Positions 24,226 through 36,540 are shown, numbered from the stretch's first letter. The stretch: 64,000 bases of DNA from Polytrichum commune (GCA_950295325.1 OX485806.1:19034001-19098000), one strand, 5' to 3'. Numbers and translations: made by a program. The notes: a model not told the origin generated them from the sequence alone.

Positions 24226-25560
24226 ACGCGGTCAACAATTGAGAATCATGTTCAAGGGGAGGGCGTCTCACTCCCTTGTAGAAACATGAACCATATGCAA
24301 TAAAGGGGCATTTGTAAGGGACTACAAAGTAATTCACATATTCATGGGATATTGTAATATGTAATTGATGTTCATTCTTGGATTATACCTATTATAATCT
24401 CAAATTGGAATTCCATTACCCTAGAATAATTTATGAGTTTGAAACTTGAGATAGGATCCTATCTTTTATTGCTCAACATTTTCTAGTGGGACACCAATTG
24501 TCAATTACCCCTCACCCTTTGAATTACATAGATTGTCAACTCCAGTTTTAGAATCAAAGGTGGGATTCAAAAGTTATAAGAGGTCAAAGTGTAGATTATC
24601 TTTCTCTTCAAACAATCACATAGGTCCTCCCAGTTGTGTTCATAATTAAACCTAGAATGGCGTATATAGTTGATTACATTGTCTAATCTCACTACAACAC
24701 TTGCATTTTTAAAGTGAGTTCATAATTCAAGCCTCGCTATATACCACGCAGTAGTTGGAGTCCAATTAAGAAGGGTAACCATATAATGCCAAATTACTTA
24801 TTTCTAGTTCTATTGTGGTCACTTCCTACTCCATAAACATTCTGGTTGTTGGATTGGCTTGGAAATTGCCCATGAAAAGTCTCATTTAGCTACAACATTA
24901 TCACGTATAAGTGTGGGTTACCATTTGTAGTTACACATTACTACAACTTGTTTCATCGAGAATATAATTTTTCACCAAGTAAGATATATAATGTTCTTTT
25001 ATTTGCATACTAGCTATTTACTTTGTTTGGGTAAAAAATGATATTATGATCACAAAGTCACAACAATGTGTACCTCCAAACGATAACCCACATTTATTGG
25101 TGTTACTAGTGCAACAATTTGCAAATCATGAAGATTATCATCTTAAGTTTCAGAATTGGAGTGGAAATGCAAAGTTTAGAAGATGTCAATTTATAACTTA
25201 GTTATATAACTTCATCTTAAAATTTGAAAAAGTTGTCCATGTCAAACAACAACTGCAAATTGCCCAAGTTCATAATTTCAATGAAATTGGGATGTAACAA
25301 AAAATCTATTGCAAAGGATTGAACGTAATCTGTGTAAGTGCAATGATATGTGCAATTAGGTTGCCTACGCAAATAGGTCGCCTTTTTACAAGGTTCAAAT
25401 CTCGAAGGTGGCAGTCTTTACCAATTAGAGCAATTTTATATCCGATTTACTGTTATGACAGCAGCCCAGTTGCAGTGAGATTGCATTCAACTTTTAAATT
25501 TCCCACTGCTTGCTACATATATTTTAGCAAAGAAACAGTTGACGATATTCTTATAAAATT
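24226..25560. other. intergenic, fragments of dispersed repeats
   Basis: No gene is supported. The segment 24600-24650 (cacataggtcctcccagttgtgtt) is the reverse complement of 41600-41625, so another dispersed repeat is present here. Confidence 0.4.
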
Positions 25561-25580
25561 AATGCATGTGACCACCATGA

Positions 25581-25796
25581 ACGGAGAGAACCGACCACTC
25601 GTTACAGATGAACCAGTTGAGTTTGAGAAAATCACTGGTGAATGTTCAAAGACTTCAGGAAAATTACTCAGTATTTCAGAGGAATATGTGGAATATACCT
25701 CACACTAGTAAAGAAAAACCGAAAGATCACAACATGTAACCGGTTGGACTTGGAAACACTAGGATTTTGACCAATTATGCCCAAAAATCTCACAGG
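25581..25796 (+). mobile_element. MITE family X, copy 3
   Basis: It begins acggagagaaccgac and ends atgcccaaaaatctcaca. The middle holds 'gttacagatgaaccagttg', 'agacttcagg' and 'aacatgtaaccggttggact'. The 129-codon frame running into it (25319-25708, no ATG start) is not conserved in the other copies. Confidence 0.7.
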
Positions 25797-25845
25797 CTAC
25801 CGAACGGGGTCATTTGAAGTTGGCTCAAGGGCCCTCATACACAAT

Positions 25846-26063
25846 GATCGGGGAGAACCGGCAGTTAGTTACAGATGAACCGGTCGAGTTTGAGAAATAA
25901 TCGGTTGAAGTTCAAGACTGCAGGAAAAGTACCCCTCATTTTAGAGGAATTTTTAGAATATACCCTACTTTAATAAAGGAAAACAGGTGGATGTCAACAT
26001 GTAACCGGTTGGACTTGCAAACATTAAGATCTCAACCGAACATGCCCAAAAATCTCCCCGATC
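25846..26063 (+). mobile_element. MITE family X, copy 4 (best-preserved ends)
   Basis: Perfect 11-bp inverted ends GATCGGGGAGA and TCTCCCCGATC enclose 'gttacagatgaaccggtcga', 'ataccctactttaataaagg' and 'caacatgtaaccggttggac'. The left 25 bp resemble the left end of the hAT-like element at 46769. A clear target duplication is not visible. Confidence 0.75.
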
Positions 26064-26346
26064 ACTGCTCATACACTGAAATAAGTCTGACAGTGTAGAA
26101 AAGAATACTCTTTCATGTTTTTAACTGTTGACTTCTGTGGAACTAGATTAACTGTTAACAACAATGATAGTGCTGTAATTGATGCTCTGGACAATAGAGC
26201 CTTCTTCACATGTGCCTCATTCATTATCAATAGCTAGTATGTATGTTATTTTATTTTAGATAGCTAGCCACCTAATTAAATATTGGCCCACAATCGAAGC
26301 TGACTCAATTTTGTTGGTTCTTCTTCATAATACTTTGTAACAGTGT

Positions 26347-26523
26347 CCGGGGAGATTTTTGGGCATAATTGGTCAAGGTCCTAGTGTTTCCATGTTCTGA
26401 TTTTCCGGGTTTTCTTGGTATAATGGAGGTATATTCCATAGATTCCTCTAAACTGATGGGTAATTCTTCCTGAAGTCTTCAACTTCGACTGGTTCATCTG
26501 CAACTAGCAGCTGATTCTCCCTG
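26347..26523 (-). mobile_element. MITE family X, copy 5
   Basis: The left end ccggggagatttttgggc and right end gattctccctg frame the reverse complement of the family interior (gaggtatattccatagattcc, tgaagtcttcaacttc, ggttcatctgcaact). Confidence 0.7.
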
Positions 26524-26927
26524 TCCATTGGTTTGTCACAGCTCAAACATAACTCAAAATTCAGACTGTGATTGATGGACTTGAGAATGTGCTTTCTCAA
26601 TGATGGTTGAATGTTTTTTTTGTAACTTAAAGTTACGACTGATCAATAACAAGAAGAAATCATCCTGCTGGAGAGTATCTCTCTCAAGTATTATATTGTA
26701 GTGTGTAATGTAGTGTGAAACATGGCATATAGTATTAGTGATGGTACATGGTAATTTAAGCCAATACGTATATGGCAATCTATGAGCCAACTATGTCTGA
26801 TTAAAAGCTCAGAGTCCTTTGCAATGAAGAGTGGTTGGTAATAAGCTGTTAGAAATTATGTGTATATTATGATGACCATCCTTGCATGTACCCATCTTGG
26901 AAAGTTACCGACTTTCAAGGCATCCCC

Positions 26928-27335
26928 ACTACACTAAGTATTGTAATTAAGTGTCATATGATATTTTATGTCACTTGTGGTAACTTTTCCTATGACACTT
27001 GTTATGAATAAGTTCACAGACCTACTGTCATGGATGATTGAAATTTGGATGAAATCCATGCCGATTATTGAAAGAAAGTTTGGTATACTTTGCATCCTAC
27101 CAATTTTGTAATGAAATATTGTCATCGATGATTGAAAGTTACTAGATGAAAAATCACTTTGTGAGTGACAGTTTTTGCCACATTGCGAATCTTTAAATAT
27201 CCAAATGTTTTTACAAGGAATGACAATGAACTTGGAGTTTACATAAAGTGTTGGTGACACTACACATGCACTTTACAATGAGTATTGAGCAAGACAAATA
27301 GAATTGGTGACACTAAATACAATATTTAGTGTAGT
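26928..27335. mobile_element. CACTA-like MITE
   Basis: The left end ACTACACTAAGTATTG and right end CAATATTTAGTGTAGT are inverted with one mismatch. Subterminal tgtcat/gtgacac motifs recur throughout. Both flanks are CCCC, consistent with a 3-4-bp target duplication, and with the flanking C the left end reads CACTAC. No ORF is credible. Confidence 0.65.
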
Positions 27336-27656
27336 CCCCTCTAAGTCTCTGAAGAGCACCTTGAAAAAGGGTGGCGGAGGTGGGGTGGGTTCATGACACT
27401 TGTGACCTATCGTAGGGGGTGCAATAACAACATGTTCTCTCTAGTTTGTTGTTAATTCATTCTACTTGAGTCCCAATAGGGTTATATTGTATTAATATGG
27501 ATTAAAATAGACATGTCTCCAGGTTATACAATGTTTTGCTCCTCTCTACCTCCTCCATCGTAGTGTCACAAAACTTTATGGTCCCTTCTTATTCATCCAT
27601 GTTTAAGCATGTCCTCTAATACAGGTTCGTGGTTGTTTCATTTTGAATGTGTCCTA

Positions 27657-27893
27657 CTCCCTCTGTCTCAAAATTATTGTCCTGTCCCCCCCCCCGGAAG
27701 TTTTCTGTCCCAAAACGATCATTGTTCAAGATCAAATGTTTATTGATTTTGTTGATGTAGAATAATATTTGGCACACCAAATTATTTGGCAAAACTTTCT
27801 ACATCAACAAAATCAATAAACATTTGATCTTGGAAAATCATTTTGGGACAGAAAACTCTGAGGGATAGGACAATCATCCTGGAACGGAGGGAG
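27657..27893. mobile_element. Stowaway-like MITE (long hairpin)
   Basis: The ends CTCCCTCTGTCTC... and ...GAACGGAGGGAG match the plant Stowaway terminal signature (CTCCCTCCGT). The flanks are TA at the left and TG (a decayed TA) at the right. The two halves are almost completely complementary: 'gatcaaatgtttattgattt' on the left pairs with 'aaatcaataaacatttgatc' on the right, so the RNA would be one long hairpin. No coding capacity. Confidence 0.85.
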
Positions 27894-28489
27894 TGATAAA
27901 CTGTTCGGAGGTTTTCCAATTAATTTCATTGTCATATTCAACGTAAAAACAAATCCTTCGGATTACATTTCTTTTCAAGATGTTGTCATTAGATGAATGA
28001 GATGCATACCTGTATGCAATACTTCACATCGGTGGGTTGAGGCCCTTGTTGCAAGTTATCAATCAATAATCACAAAAAAAATTGTCAAGTACAGTAGAAT
28101 TGCATAAATAAAGCTTGGCCTGCATAAGACTATGGCCCTTGATTTCATGTACGAAGGGTATAACACCTCGGGGGGGGTAGTGTGTTAAAAAGTTAAGGAT
28201 ATAGGTGCGAACAACCACTATTTTATAGGGGGGTATTACTTTCAATTCTCTTCTTTTTTTCACATGCTATCATTATGTAAATTTCTACTTTGGGTTAATA
28301 GAAAAATGGCTTGCATTACTTATAATTCCAAATTACCTATTATTCCATACCCTATAGTACTTTAAAGATGTCCAGTGCCATTTTTGATACCCTATATTAC
28401 TCTTAAGTTCATTTATAATTTTTAACCCCCATGTTTTAAAAATACCCTATCATTTGTTCGCATGTATACTGCTACTCCAACCAATGACT

Positions 28490-28507
28490 ACCCCCCCCCC
28501 CCCCCCC
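28490..28507. repeat. C homopolymer
   Basis: About 18 consecutive C. Length is likely to vary and is sensitive to sequencing error. Confidence 0.85.
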
Positions 28508-28769
28508 GAGTATAACACACGTGCCTTGTGCATGCAGTTACTCTTTTTAATTGGACACCTTAACTTCGGAATCTCTACTTTGATTTGGAAACGTGAAATG
28601 ACAATCTTCATGATTTTCAAGTTACAACTATCTATATAGAGTAACTTTGAGCCAGGATGCCAACCAAAAAAAGCACGTGTAGTTGAAAGTCCCCACAACA
28701 TGGCCACATACTTACATGGAGGGCTTTTGCTATGTGAAAGTCAATCATTTCCAACATACAAACACACAT

Positions 28770-29380
28770 CATTGGGAAAATTGACAAGTGCGTAAATCTA
28801 CCACAATTCCATCATGTATGGTGTTTATTATAACTTGCGCAATGGTGTCATTTACCTTATAATGAGGCCTATGCTTGGTAACAATATTGGCTAACAATTC
28901 GACTATTAGTCTCGTGACACTTGGCGTTAGACTTGTGCTTACTAATATCTTGGCATTAGTTTGCTCAATAATAGCTTGAGGTATATGCATAGGTTACATG
29001 AAGGTCAACAAGTTGATGATAAGTGTAAGTCCAAATGACAATTGAGTTGACATTAGTATGGTCAATATCAATATCTTCCTCTTGCAAACCAAAATGTAAA
29101 TACATGGCATATGCCATTCGTATCTTGAATGTAAATATCTTCCTCTTGCAAATTGAAATGTAATACTTGGCATTAGTATGATCAATAAAATGTTATGATT
29201 GCACACTTAATGTACAAACTATCATCTCAAGCACTCCAATGTGCTACTCTAAATATCATACCGTAAGTAATTGCGCACTTTAGAAAGTTACTTATGTTGA
29301 CAATTAGCAGACGTGACACTGTGCTAGGCCTCTATGCATCTAGTGTAGACCGTTTGCCAAAGTGTATGACACTAAAGATG
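28770..29380 (-). repeat. right arm of the inverted pair of ~0.6-kb segments
   Basis: Reverse-complement counterpart of 22790-23330. Internally 'atatcttcctcttgcaaa' appears twice (29073 and 29137), a local duplication. Confidence 0.6.
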
Positions 29381-30150
29381 ATAAACAATGTTTTGTGTAG
29401 AAGAAGTTTGCATGGGTAGGAAGTTCATTGCGCGTAACACTCTTGAAGTTTGCGTGTAGGAATATATATGATCGGAACACGATCTCAATGGCCAGTTATC
29501 GCTCGGACAATACATAAGCTAAAATCTAGATGGTGTGAAAACCAACACATGACAGACACGTGATCAAAAATCAACACCTTGAATCCTTGCACATGTCCAC
29601 CATCGTAACATCAAACTCTAATGTTGGTTTTGACTCTTAGTCATCTATAAATAAAACTTTACACCCTTGTAACTTTTACACACGTAACTCAAACGAGACA
29701 TACTTTGGTGCGTTGGAATTCCCTGTCAATCGCTACAGAGAATTCTCATTAGAAAATAAGAACATAAACATAAATTTTCTTTTTATGCTGAGCGCTTTGC
29801 TTGTTGTTTACAAACAAATTTATCGAATTGGGTCAATACCAATCAGCCGCCACCTCACAACACCTGTCATCTATGTATCCGCCATCAGCAAGATTTGAGC
29901 TGCAAATTTGTGTACTAATTTAGTACCATGTGCGCCTATGTTCACAGCTTAATAAGGGGTCACACTCACTCGAACCCGAACCAAGTGAGTCACCTACCAA
30001 CTGGTGGAGTTAAGCAAGGGTATGATGGCCCCTCCACCATTGATTACAATCTCCCCATGATGATGTAGATTAGCACTGGGAGTTAAGAAGGGAGCCGGAA
30101 TTCAGGGACTGAACTGGAGTCTAGAGTTCTCACTCACCCCCTCACTCAGC
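29381..30150. other. intergenic, upstream of KCS
   Basis: No gene is supported. A TATAAATAAA at about 29646 followed by a short open stretch could be the remnant of a retroelement or promoter, but nothing confirms it. Confidence 0.3.
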
Positions 30151-30152
30151 AT

Positions 30153-30160
30153 TATAAATA
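30153..30160 (+). promoter_or_regulatory. candidate TATA box for the KCS gene
   Basis: TATAAATA stands about 1.0 kb before the KCS start codon, followed by a TC-rich stretch without long ORFs that would be the 5' leader (possibly containing a 5'-UTR intron). Placement is by motif only. Confidence 0.35.
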
Positions 30161-31160
30161 CAATGGCTGTTGTAAGGCTCGCCGTCCCTCATCAGTCTCC
30201 AACAGTATAAATCTCCACTGCAATTCCTCCCCTTTCAAATTACAACTTGCAGTTGCAGCCGCCCTACATGAGGACTTATGAAGTAGAAGAGTCTCTCTCT
30301 ATCCTAACTAACTTGTTGCTTGATCCCCCACGGACACCTCCAAGTAGTTCCCTCACATGCGTTCAGTTATTATTTTAGTTTCTGTGCAGAGTCGGAGCAG
30401 GTTTTGTTGGCAAGGAAGCTGATTTTGTGAAGTACTCTTGTGGACTGTGTTTGTTCTGCACTTGTTGAGCTCTGGTTGAACCTGTTGGTTACATTTACAG
30501 CTTCTGAATGTGACTCGAACCGAGTCAAGTTTCAGAGCTGGGTCCATGTATTATAGTAAAAGAAGATAGGTAGCAAATTTCTGTGTTTAATCTGTGTTCT
30601 GTGTTCTGTGTTATGCTCAATGTGGTGAAAGTCTAGTCCTTCAATCTGAGCTCCACCGCTAAATCATTTAGGACCTGTCTAAGGATGTGTGTAGTTATTA
30701 GATCTGTTTGCCACATTGATTTTCCTGCCTGTGGTTGTTGATTTGTGGTCATGAGGAGCACTTAAACCTCGGATTTCAGACACAAAATTAGGGCCTTGGG
30801 TCCATTATGTATTTTTGTAGAAGATAGTTAAAAATTTCTTCTGTGGTGATCTGTAGTATTAACTTGTCTGAATTTTCTTCTGTGACGTTCTGTGAGGACA
30901 TTCCCTAGTTCATGATGAGAGCATATTATTGAGCTGGTGCTTACATTGAGATGCTGGAACTCCTGCATTCTTGCTGAGGGAAACCAAGCTACTCAACCAC
31001 GATGATACCAAGAATTTTCTGAGCTCTGTTTGAGAAATTAAAACATCAGAAGTGTATTTGCAGTTCAGTGACTGAAAAGCTAAGCTTGACTAGGTGCTGG
31101 TGAGTACACAAGTGATCGTGAACCTCCAGTTTGTGCAAATTTGCGAAGAAGGTCACCGAA

Positions 31161-34100
31161 ATGGGTGAGGCAGTACAATATGAGGACACGTTGAGCGACA
31201 CTAGTGTGGGATCAACAGACCAATTCATCTCCATCAAGGTGCGGAGAGTCCTCCCGGACTTCCTCCAATCAGTTCGACTCAAATACGTGTTACGAGGCGT
31301 CTACCACGCGGTTGCGAAGCATGTGGCAGCTCTGTTGATCATCCCCCTGGTCATGCTGACCAGCGTGGAGATCAACCGACTGGGCCACGAGAAAACACTC
31401 GAAATCCTCTGGAACCAGCTCCAATACAATCTGTTCAGTGTTCTAGTATGCACGGGAGGCTTCGTGTTCGCCGTAACCCTGTACTGGATCTCTCGGCCTC
31501 GAAGGGTTTATCTTGTGGACTTTGCATGTTACCACCCTGACGAGTCTTACTCGGTGAGCAAGCAAGGGTTGCTGAACCACGCTGCAGCAATCAACCGGTA
31601 CACTCCAGAAAGCTTGGAGTTTCAAAAAAAAATTCTGGAGAGGTCCGGGATGGGAGACCACACCTATGTTGCAAAAGTTTGCATGAGCCTCCCTTGCAAC
31701 CCTACCATAAGAGCTGCGAGGGAAGAAGCAGAGGACGTCATGTTCGGATCCGTGGATGAGCTTCTGGCCAAAACTGGGGTGAAGCCTAACCAAATTCGAG
31801 TTTTGGTGGTGAACTGCAGTTTATTCAATCCCACTCCTTCACTTTCGGCCATGATTGTGAACCGGTACAAGATGCGTGGTGACATCAAGAGTGTGAGCTT
31901 GGGCGGCATGGGGTGTAGTGCGGGCTTGATTGCTGTGGACTTGGCCAAAGATTTGTTGCAAGTGCACCGAGACTCTTATGCCCTTGTGTGTAGCCAGGAG
32001 GTTCTGGCCAAGTCGCCGTACTTTGGTAATGACCGGCCGAAGCTCGTCACCAACTGTTTGTTTCGTATGGGTGGGGCGGCCATCCTCTTGTCCAATAAGA
32101 GGACTGATAGCTGGAGGGCCAAGTATGAGCTTCTGTACACCGTGCGTACCCACAAGGGAGCTGATGACAAATCCTTCCGGTGTGTCTTTGAGGTAATTAT
32201 AACTTAATTTCGTGTTGTCACCACCATGATATTTCTCCCCTGCATTTTTCCTGCTGATGATGATCTGTTGTTGTTCAGTACTACTTTGGAGCTTAGAGTC
32301 AGCGGTTAGTTAGTTTCCATGGCTCTGCTGGCTTGATGTCTTTTAATTTGTGGATATGATGTAAATTGTTTTCATGTATATTTGCACTGTGAAAAATTGC
32401 TATTGTAGCTGCGACCTTTGAGACCTTTCGATGAGTAGTATTGCATGAATAGATATATATAGATATATATATATGTGGGCAGTTCTACAGTTTAGCTTTT
32501 TCTTCCTGGTCTTTTGCTTCTCTGTAAACCCATGTTGGTTTGCATGGCAATCGGTAGTAAGGAAACATCTGAAGCAAGCATGCTTTTCGACACGGTCAAC
32601 AACTTCAGAAACTGTCATCTGGGACCTGTTGAAAAGATCCCATTTTGTGTTACAAGGATGGCTAACATCATACACATTTGACACACAAGATGGCCTTTTT
32701 GATGGGTCCTCGGTGACAAATGCCCATTTGTGGGCCATGTCGAAATTAGAAGTCGGGCCTGCTTTCCTACTACAGTGTATTGTGTGCTAAGAAAGTTTGC
32801 TCAATGCTACGTGTAATATGCAAATGTTCCACGTTGATGCATGTGTGGCAATCAATCTGTAGCACGCGTAGGGGTCGCCGTCTTTAGAACATGGTTTGGA
32901 TCTGCTAAACCATTTCTAATATGAAAGCATTACTTGGGAGCTACCTTCCCATTATTAAAAAATATCAAGAGTACAAGTTTTAAGGAAAAATATAAAATTT
33001 CTTAGAAGTGAAATTCAACACCTAGGGGGTCTGGATGGTGACCCATGTTATAGGAAAAAATGTAACTCTAACTAGTTCCAGCACTAATATTTTGAAAGTG
33101 GAAACTTTTTCTGATTCAGATACGAAACTTATCAATGAATTCCTTTCAATTCCTCTTTTCCAAGCATGTTTCTCCTATTTGTGAACGAACAATTCACCAA
33201 TCCATGAGAAGTTTTAGAAGAAGATTAGAAGCTGAACTGTTTAAAAGGAAGGGTTGCCACCCCAGGGTGGCAATATTGTGAGCCGTTTGCAGAATAATGG
33301 TGATATTATGGTCGGTCCAGTAATTTTGAGAAGGTCCCCATGATTGTACTCTCAAGATTGAAATTGGTTTATTAATGGCCCAACGGTATCGCCAGGCATT
33401 GGAATGTGAAGAGTGTGTTTTATCATGAACTATATTATACATAATTTCCCATAACTTCGTCCTTGTTAACCCTAGCATACTATATTGATGTGGCCGTGCT
33501 GCAGGAAGAAGATGAGAGTGGTGAAGTGGGCGTGTCGCTCTCCAAGGACCTCATGAGCGTCGCAGGGGATGCACTCAAGACCAACATCACCACCTTAGGC
33601 CCTTTGGCGCTGCCATTCTCCGAGCAGCTCCTCTTCTTCCTCAGCCTGGTGGGTCGCAAGGTCTTCAAAATGAACAACAAGCCTTACATCCCGGACTTCA
33701 AGCTTGCATTTGAGCATTTCTGCATCCATGCTGGAGGCCGCGCTGTGTTGGACGAGCTCGAGAAGAATTTGGACTTGAGTGAGTGGCACATGGAGCCATC
33801 TCGCATGACCCTGTACAAGTATGTCTACTAGACCCTCTCTGATCATTTACCCCCATCTCCATGGCTACCTAGATCCCTGAAGCTGCTGAGACACTGTTAA
33901 GAGGTTTGGTGCTTTGGACCCGAGTTTAAATTACTGCTACTACAAGCATTTTTAAGACAAGTAATTTCTTGAAAAAACTTAGGACGGTGACCCCTGGTAC
34001 AGAAAATTGCTTCTCCAATGGGCTCCTCTGAGTTTGACTCTTCTTTCCAGGTATGTTGCACTATGTGAAATAGCATATGATCAGTTCAAGTATGTATACT

Positions 34101-35380
34101 ACATCTTCCCTAATGATACCTCCTCCCATCTCCATGCCTACCTATCCCGAAAGCTGCTAAGACATTTGGTACTTTGGATCTGTTTTAGTATTATAATAAG
34201 CATATTTAAGACTATATAATAAGCACATTATTTCTGGAGAAATACCTATTAAGGTGACTCCTGGTTTAGAAAATTGCTTAGACAATGGGTTCCTCTGAGT
34301 GATCTCTTTTCAGGGGTGTTGCACTTCTTTGTGAAATAACACATAATCAGTTTGCTTAGTATGTATCCTACGTCCTCTTTAATGATATCTCCCCCCATCT
34401 CTGGCATGGCTACCTATCCTGTTAAAACAAGTTTTAAGAAATATTACTGTGCAGGCCCAGCTTTTGCATTACAAGACAAAACAAGAATGGTGACCCTTGC
34501 TTTAGAAAGATTGCTTCTACTTAGTTTTAAGAACGACACTTCAAAGTGGTGACTAATATTGTAGTTCAGAAGCAAATGACATCAATGGGTTCCTGTACAT
34601 GACCTCTTTCTAAGCATGTGGCTCCTCTCTTGTGAGGCAATAATCATTTATTGTGTCGGTAACAAATAATCAATCCAAATGAAGCATTTAAAGAAGCGGT
34701 TCAGAACCAACTGTACAAGTATGTATACTATATCCTCCCTAGCTGCTAAAACATTTTTGAGAAACATTATCTTGGATCTGTTTCGGTCTCCTGGCAAGCA
34801 TTTCTCAGACTATAAACTCGAAACACTATCGAAACTCCTGCTAAATCAAAAATATAGTTCTACTCAGCTTTAAGAACGACATTGAAAGTGTAATGACATC
34901 AATGGTTTCCTGCCAATGTCCTCTATCCAACTAAGCATGATGCTGATCTTCTTTGTGAAACAAAAAATGATCAATACATTTAAAGCATTAGAAGTGATTC
35001 AGAAACCCGTACTAGTTGCCACCCCCGGATGGCTATTTCTGCAAAGACTAGCAATTGGGTCGGTTCTTGAGGGCTGATCAAAGGAAGTTGTTCAATAATG
35101 ATGTTGTGGCAGGTTTGGGAACACATCCAGCAGCTCCCTGTGGTATGAGTTGGCGTATACTGAGTCCAAGGGCAGAGTGAAGAGAGGCGACCGAGTGTGG
35201 CAGATTGCCTTTGGCTCCGGGTTCAAGTGTAACAGCGCTGTGTGGAGGGCCCTTCGCACTATAAGTCCACCCAAGATCAGCCCCTGGTATGGCATCATTG
35301 ATCAGTTCCCTGTGAAGGAGGCGCCAATCGCCTTAACCATCCCCCAGCCCACTGCTCATCATGCCCAGCAAACTCCTTGA
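31161..35380 (+). CDS. 3-ketoacyl-CoA synthase (very-long-chain fatty acid elongation)
   Basis: Three exons (31161-32192, 33505-33818, 35113-35380) join to 537 codons; introns are GT-AG. KCS condenses malonyl-CoA with a long-chain acyl-CoA in the ER membrane, the first and specificity-setting step of the fatty-acid elongase that feeds wax, suberin and sphingolipids. Two membrane helices lie near residues 54-70 and 90-110. The FAE1/CUT1 condensing domain contains the active-site Cys252 in GGMGCSAGL. His419 (IHAGGR) and Asn452 ([12 protein letters not shown], its codon just after the second splice) complete the triad, with spacing as in FAE1. The upstream in-frame TTG at 31131 is not a credible start. 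Two introns are unusual beside the intron-poor angiosperm KCS genes. The particular KCS subclass cannot be told. Confidence 0.95.
32925..33330 (+). repeat. relative of the intron-2 repeat, inside KCS intron 1
   Basis: It contains the same phrases as the later intron-2 units: 'ggtgaccc-tg', 'gaaagtggaa', 'tcaatg-attcct', 'ccaagcatgt-tctcct', 'gttgccaccccaggg'. The repeat has therefore spread to both introns. Confidence 0.5.
33811..35030 (+). repeat. four tandem units filling KCS intron 2, each starting with the 5' splice-site region
   Basis: Units begin near 33811 (ctgtacaagtatgtctac), 34081 (gttcaagtatgtatac), 34350 (cttagtatgtatcctac) and 34706 (ctgtacaagtatgtatac). They share 'ctccat-gctacct', 'agctgctaa-ac', 'tttggatct', 'aggtgacccctgg-ttagaaaattgctt' and 'aatgggttcctctgag'. 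The first unit overlaps the end of exon 2 and the true donor (GTATGT at 33819). The fourth again has the exon-like CTGTACAA before GTATGT. Confidence 0.75.
34041..34056 (+). other. recursive-splice-like site in KCS intron 2
   Basis: TTCTTTCCAG followed directly by GTATGT places a strong acceptor next to a strong donor (junction 34050/34051), the layout of a zero-nucleotide exon. The equivalent place in unit 2 (ctcttttcaggggtgtt) has lost the donor. Confidence 0.45.
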
Positions 35381-35600
35381 TGCTTCAGACATTATGATCG
35401 ATGATGATCAGTAGCCAGGCAGCTCAGAATTACACTGATACAACCTCACTACTGGAATCCAGTGGATTTAATGTCATATTCGTTTGTCAACTTTGTGACA
35501 TTCTTAGTTTCCACCGAGAGAAAGTGTCATATATGTGACATTATTGTGCTCTATAAGTTGGCATTAACGCAGTCAAAATGCAGTCAAAACACATTAGTGT

Positions 35601-36540
35601 TTGTGAATTAGTTCGTGAACTAGGTTGTTGTGTAGTTGGTGATGAGATGATACCACCACCTTGGCATTGTCTGGTCCAAGTCTGATTCAAGCCGAGGTTC
35701 AGCAATCGAGTCTGTGATGATGTACATTTTGTAATGCATGAAACAATCGGAAGAATTTCTTCAAGATCTTAAGAGTAATGGAAATTAAGGTTGACTTAAT
35801 ATTCATTACAAAGTTGACTCGCAGTTCAAGTATAAACTCTCATACATCATTTGACATTTATTGTTTATCAAGACTTGTTTTGGTTGCCAGATATCATTAA
35901 GGAGCTGATACTTACACGTGAATTTTGTTGGTGAAATGCTTTGGTATGCAGTTGGTGAGATGATACCACCACCTTGGTGCTGTTTGGTTTAAATCTGACT
36001 CAAAGCGAGGTTGAATCAGTGATCGAGTTTGTGATGGATGTACATTTTGTAATGCATGAAACAAATCGGAAGAAATAAGTCTTCAAGATCTTAAGGGATG
36101 AGATTAACTTACAAGTTCGACTCATAGTTCATGTGTAAACTCTTATACCTCATTTGACATTTAATGTATTTCAAGGATTTTTTGGTTGCCAGATATCATT
36201 TAGGAGCTGATACTTACATGTGAAGTTGTTCGTGAGCTTGAAATAATTAGTTACATAGTTAATGAGATGGTACCACCCACCTTGGTACTGTCTGGTTGAT
36301 TGATTTCAATCGAGGTTGAATCAGTGATTGAGTCTGTGATGATGTACATTTGTAATGCATGAAGCAATTGGAAGAAAAGTCTCCAAGAGTGATGGATAAG
36401 ACTAAGATCACATGTTCTGCAGCTGCATCAACTCATAAACTAAATTAAGTCGTGAAATACGTTAAATATCAAATGAACTCTCATACCTCACATGGAGTTT
36501 GTGATATTTCGAGGGTTTTCTGGTTGCCAGATAGATGAAG
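35601..36540. repeat. three tandem ~310-bp units downstream of KCS
   Basis: Units of about 35601-35921, 35922-36222 and 36223-36540 share 'gagatgataccaccaccttgg', 'gaggttgaatcagtgatcgag', 'gatgtacattttgtaatgca', 'cttcaagatctta', 'tcatttgacattta' and 'ttggttgccagatatcat'. No conserved reading frame. Confidence 0.85.

Noticed and set aside
25319..25708. 129-codon open frame
   Set aside because: It runs into MITE family X copy 3 and is not conserved in the other copies; no ATG start.
28490..28507. CRISPR-like or regulatory reading of homopolymers and short arrays
   Set aside because: Repeat units are not spaced by unique spacers, and the context is plant nuclear DNA; they are simple repeats.
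35446..35560. CACTACTGGAATCC end with tgtcat motifs, possible CACTA element terminus
   Set aside because: I could not find the partner end or a target duplication, so it is not called as an element.
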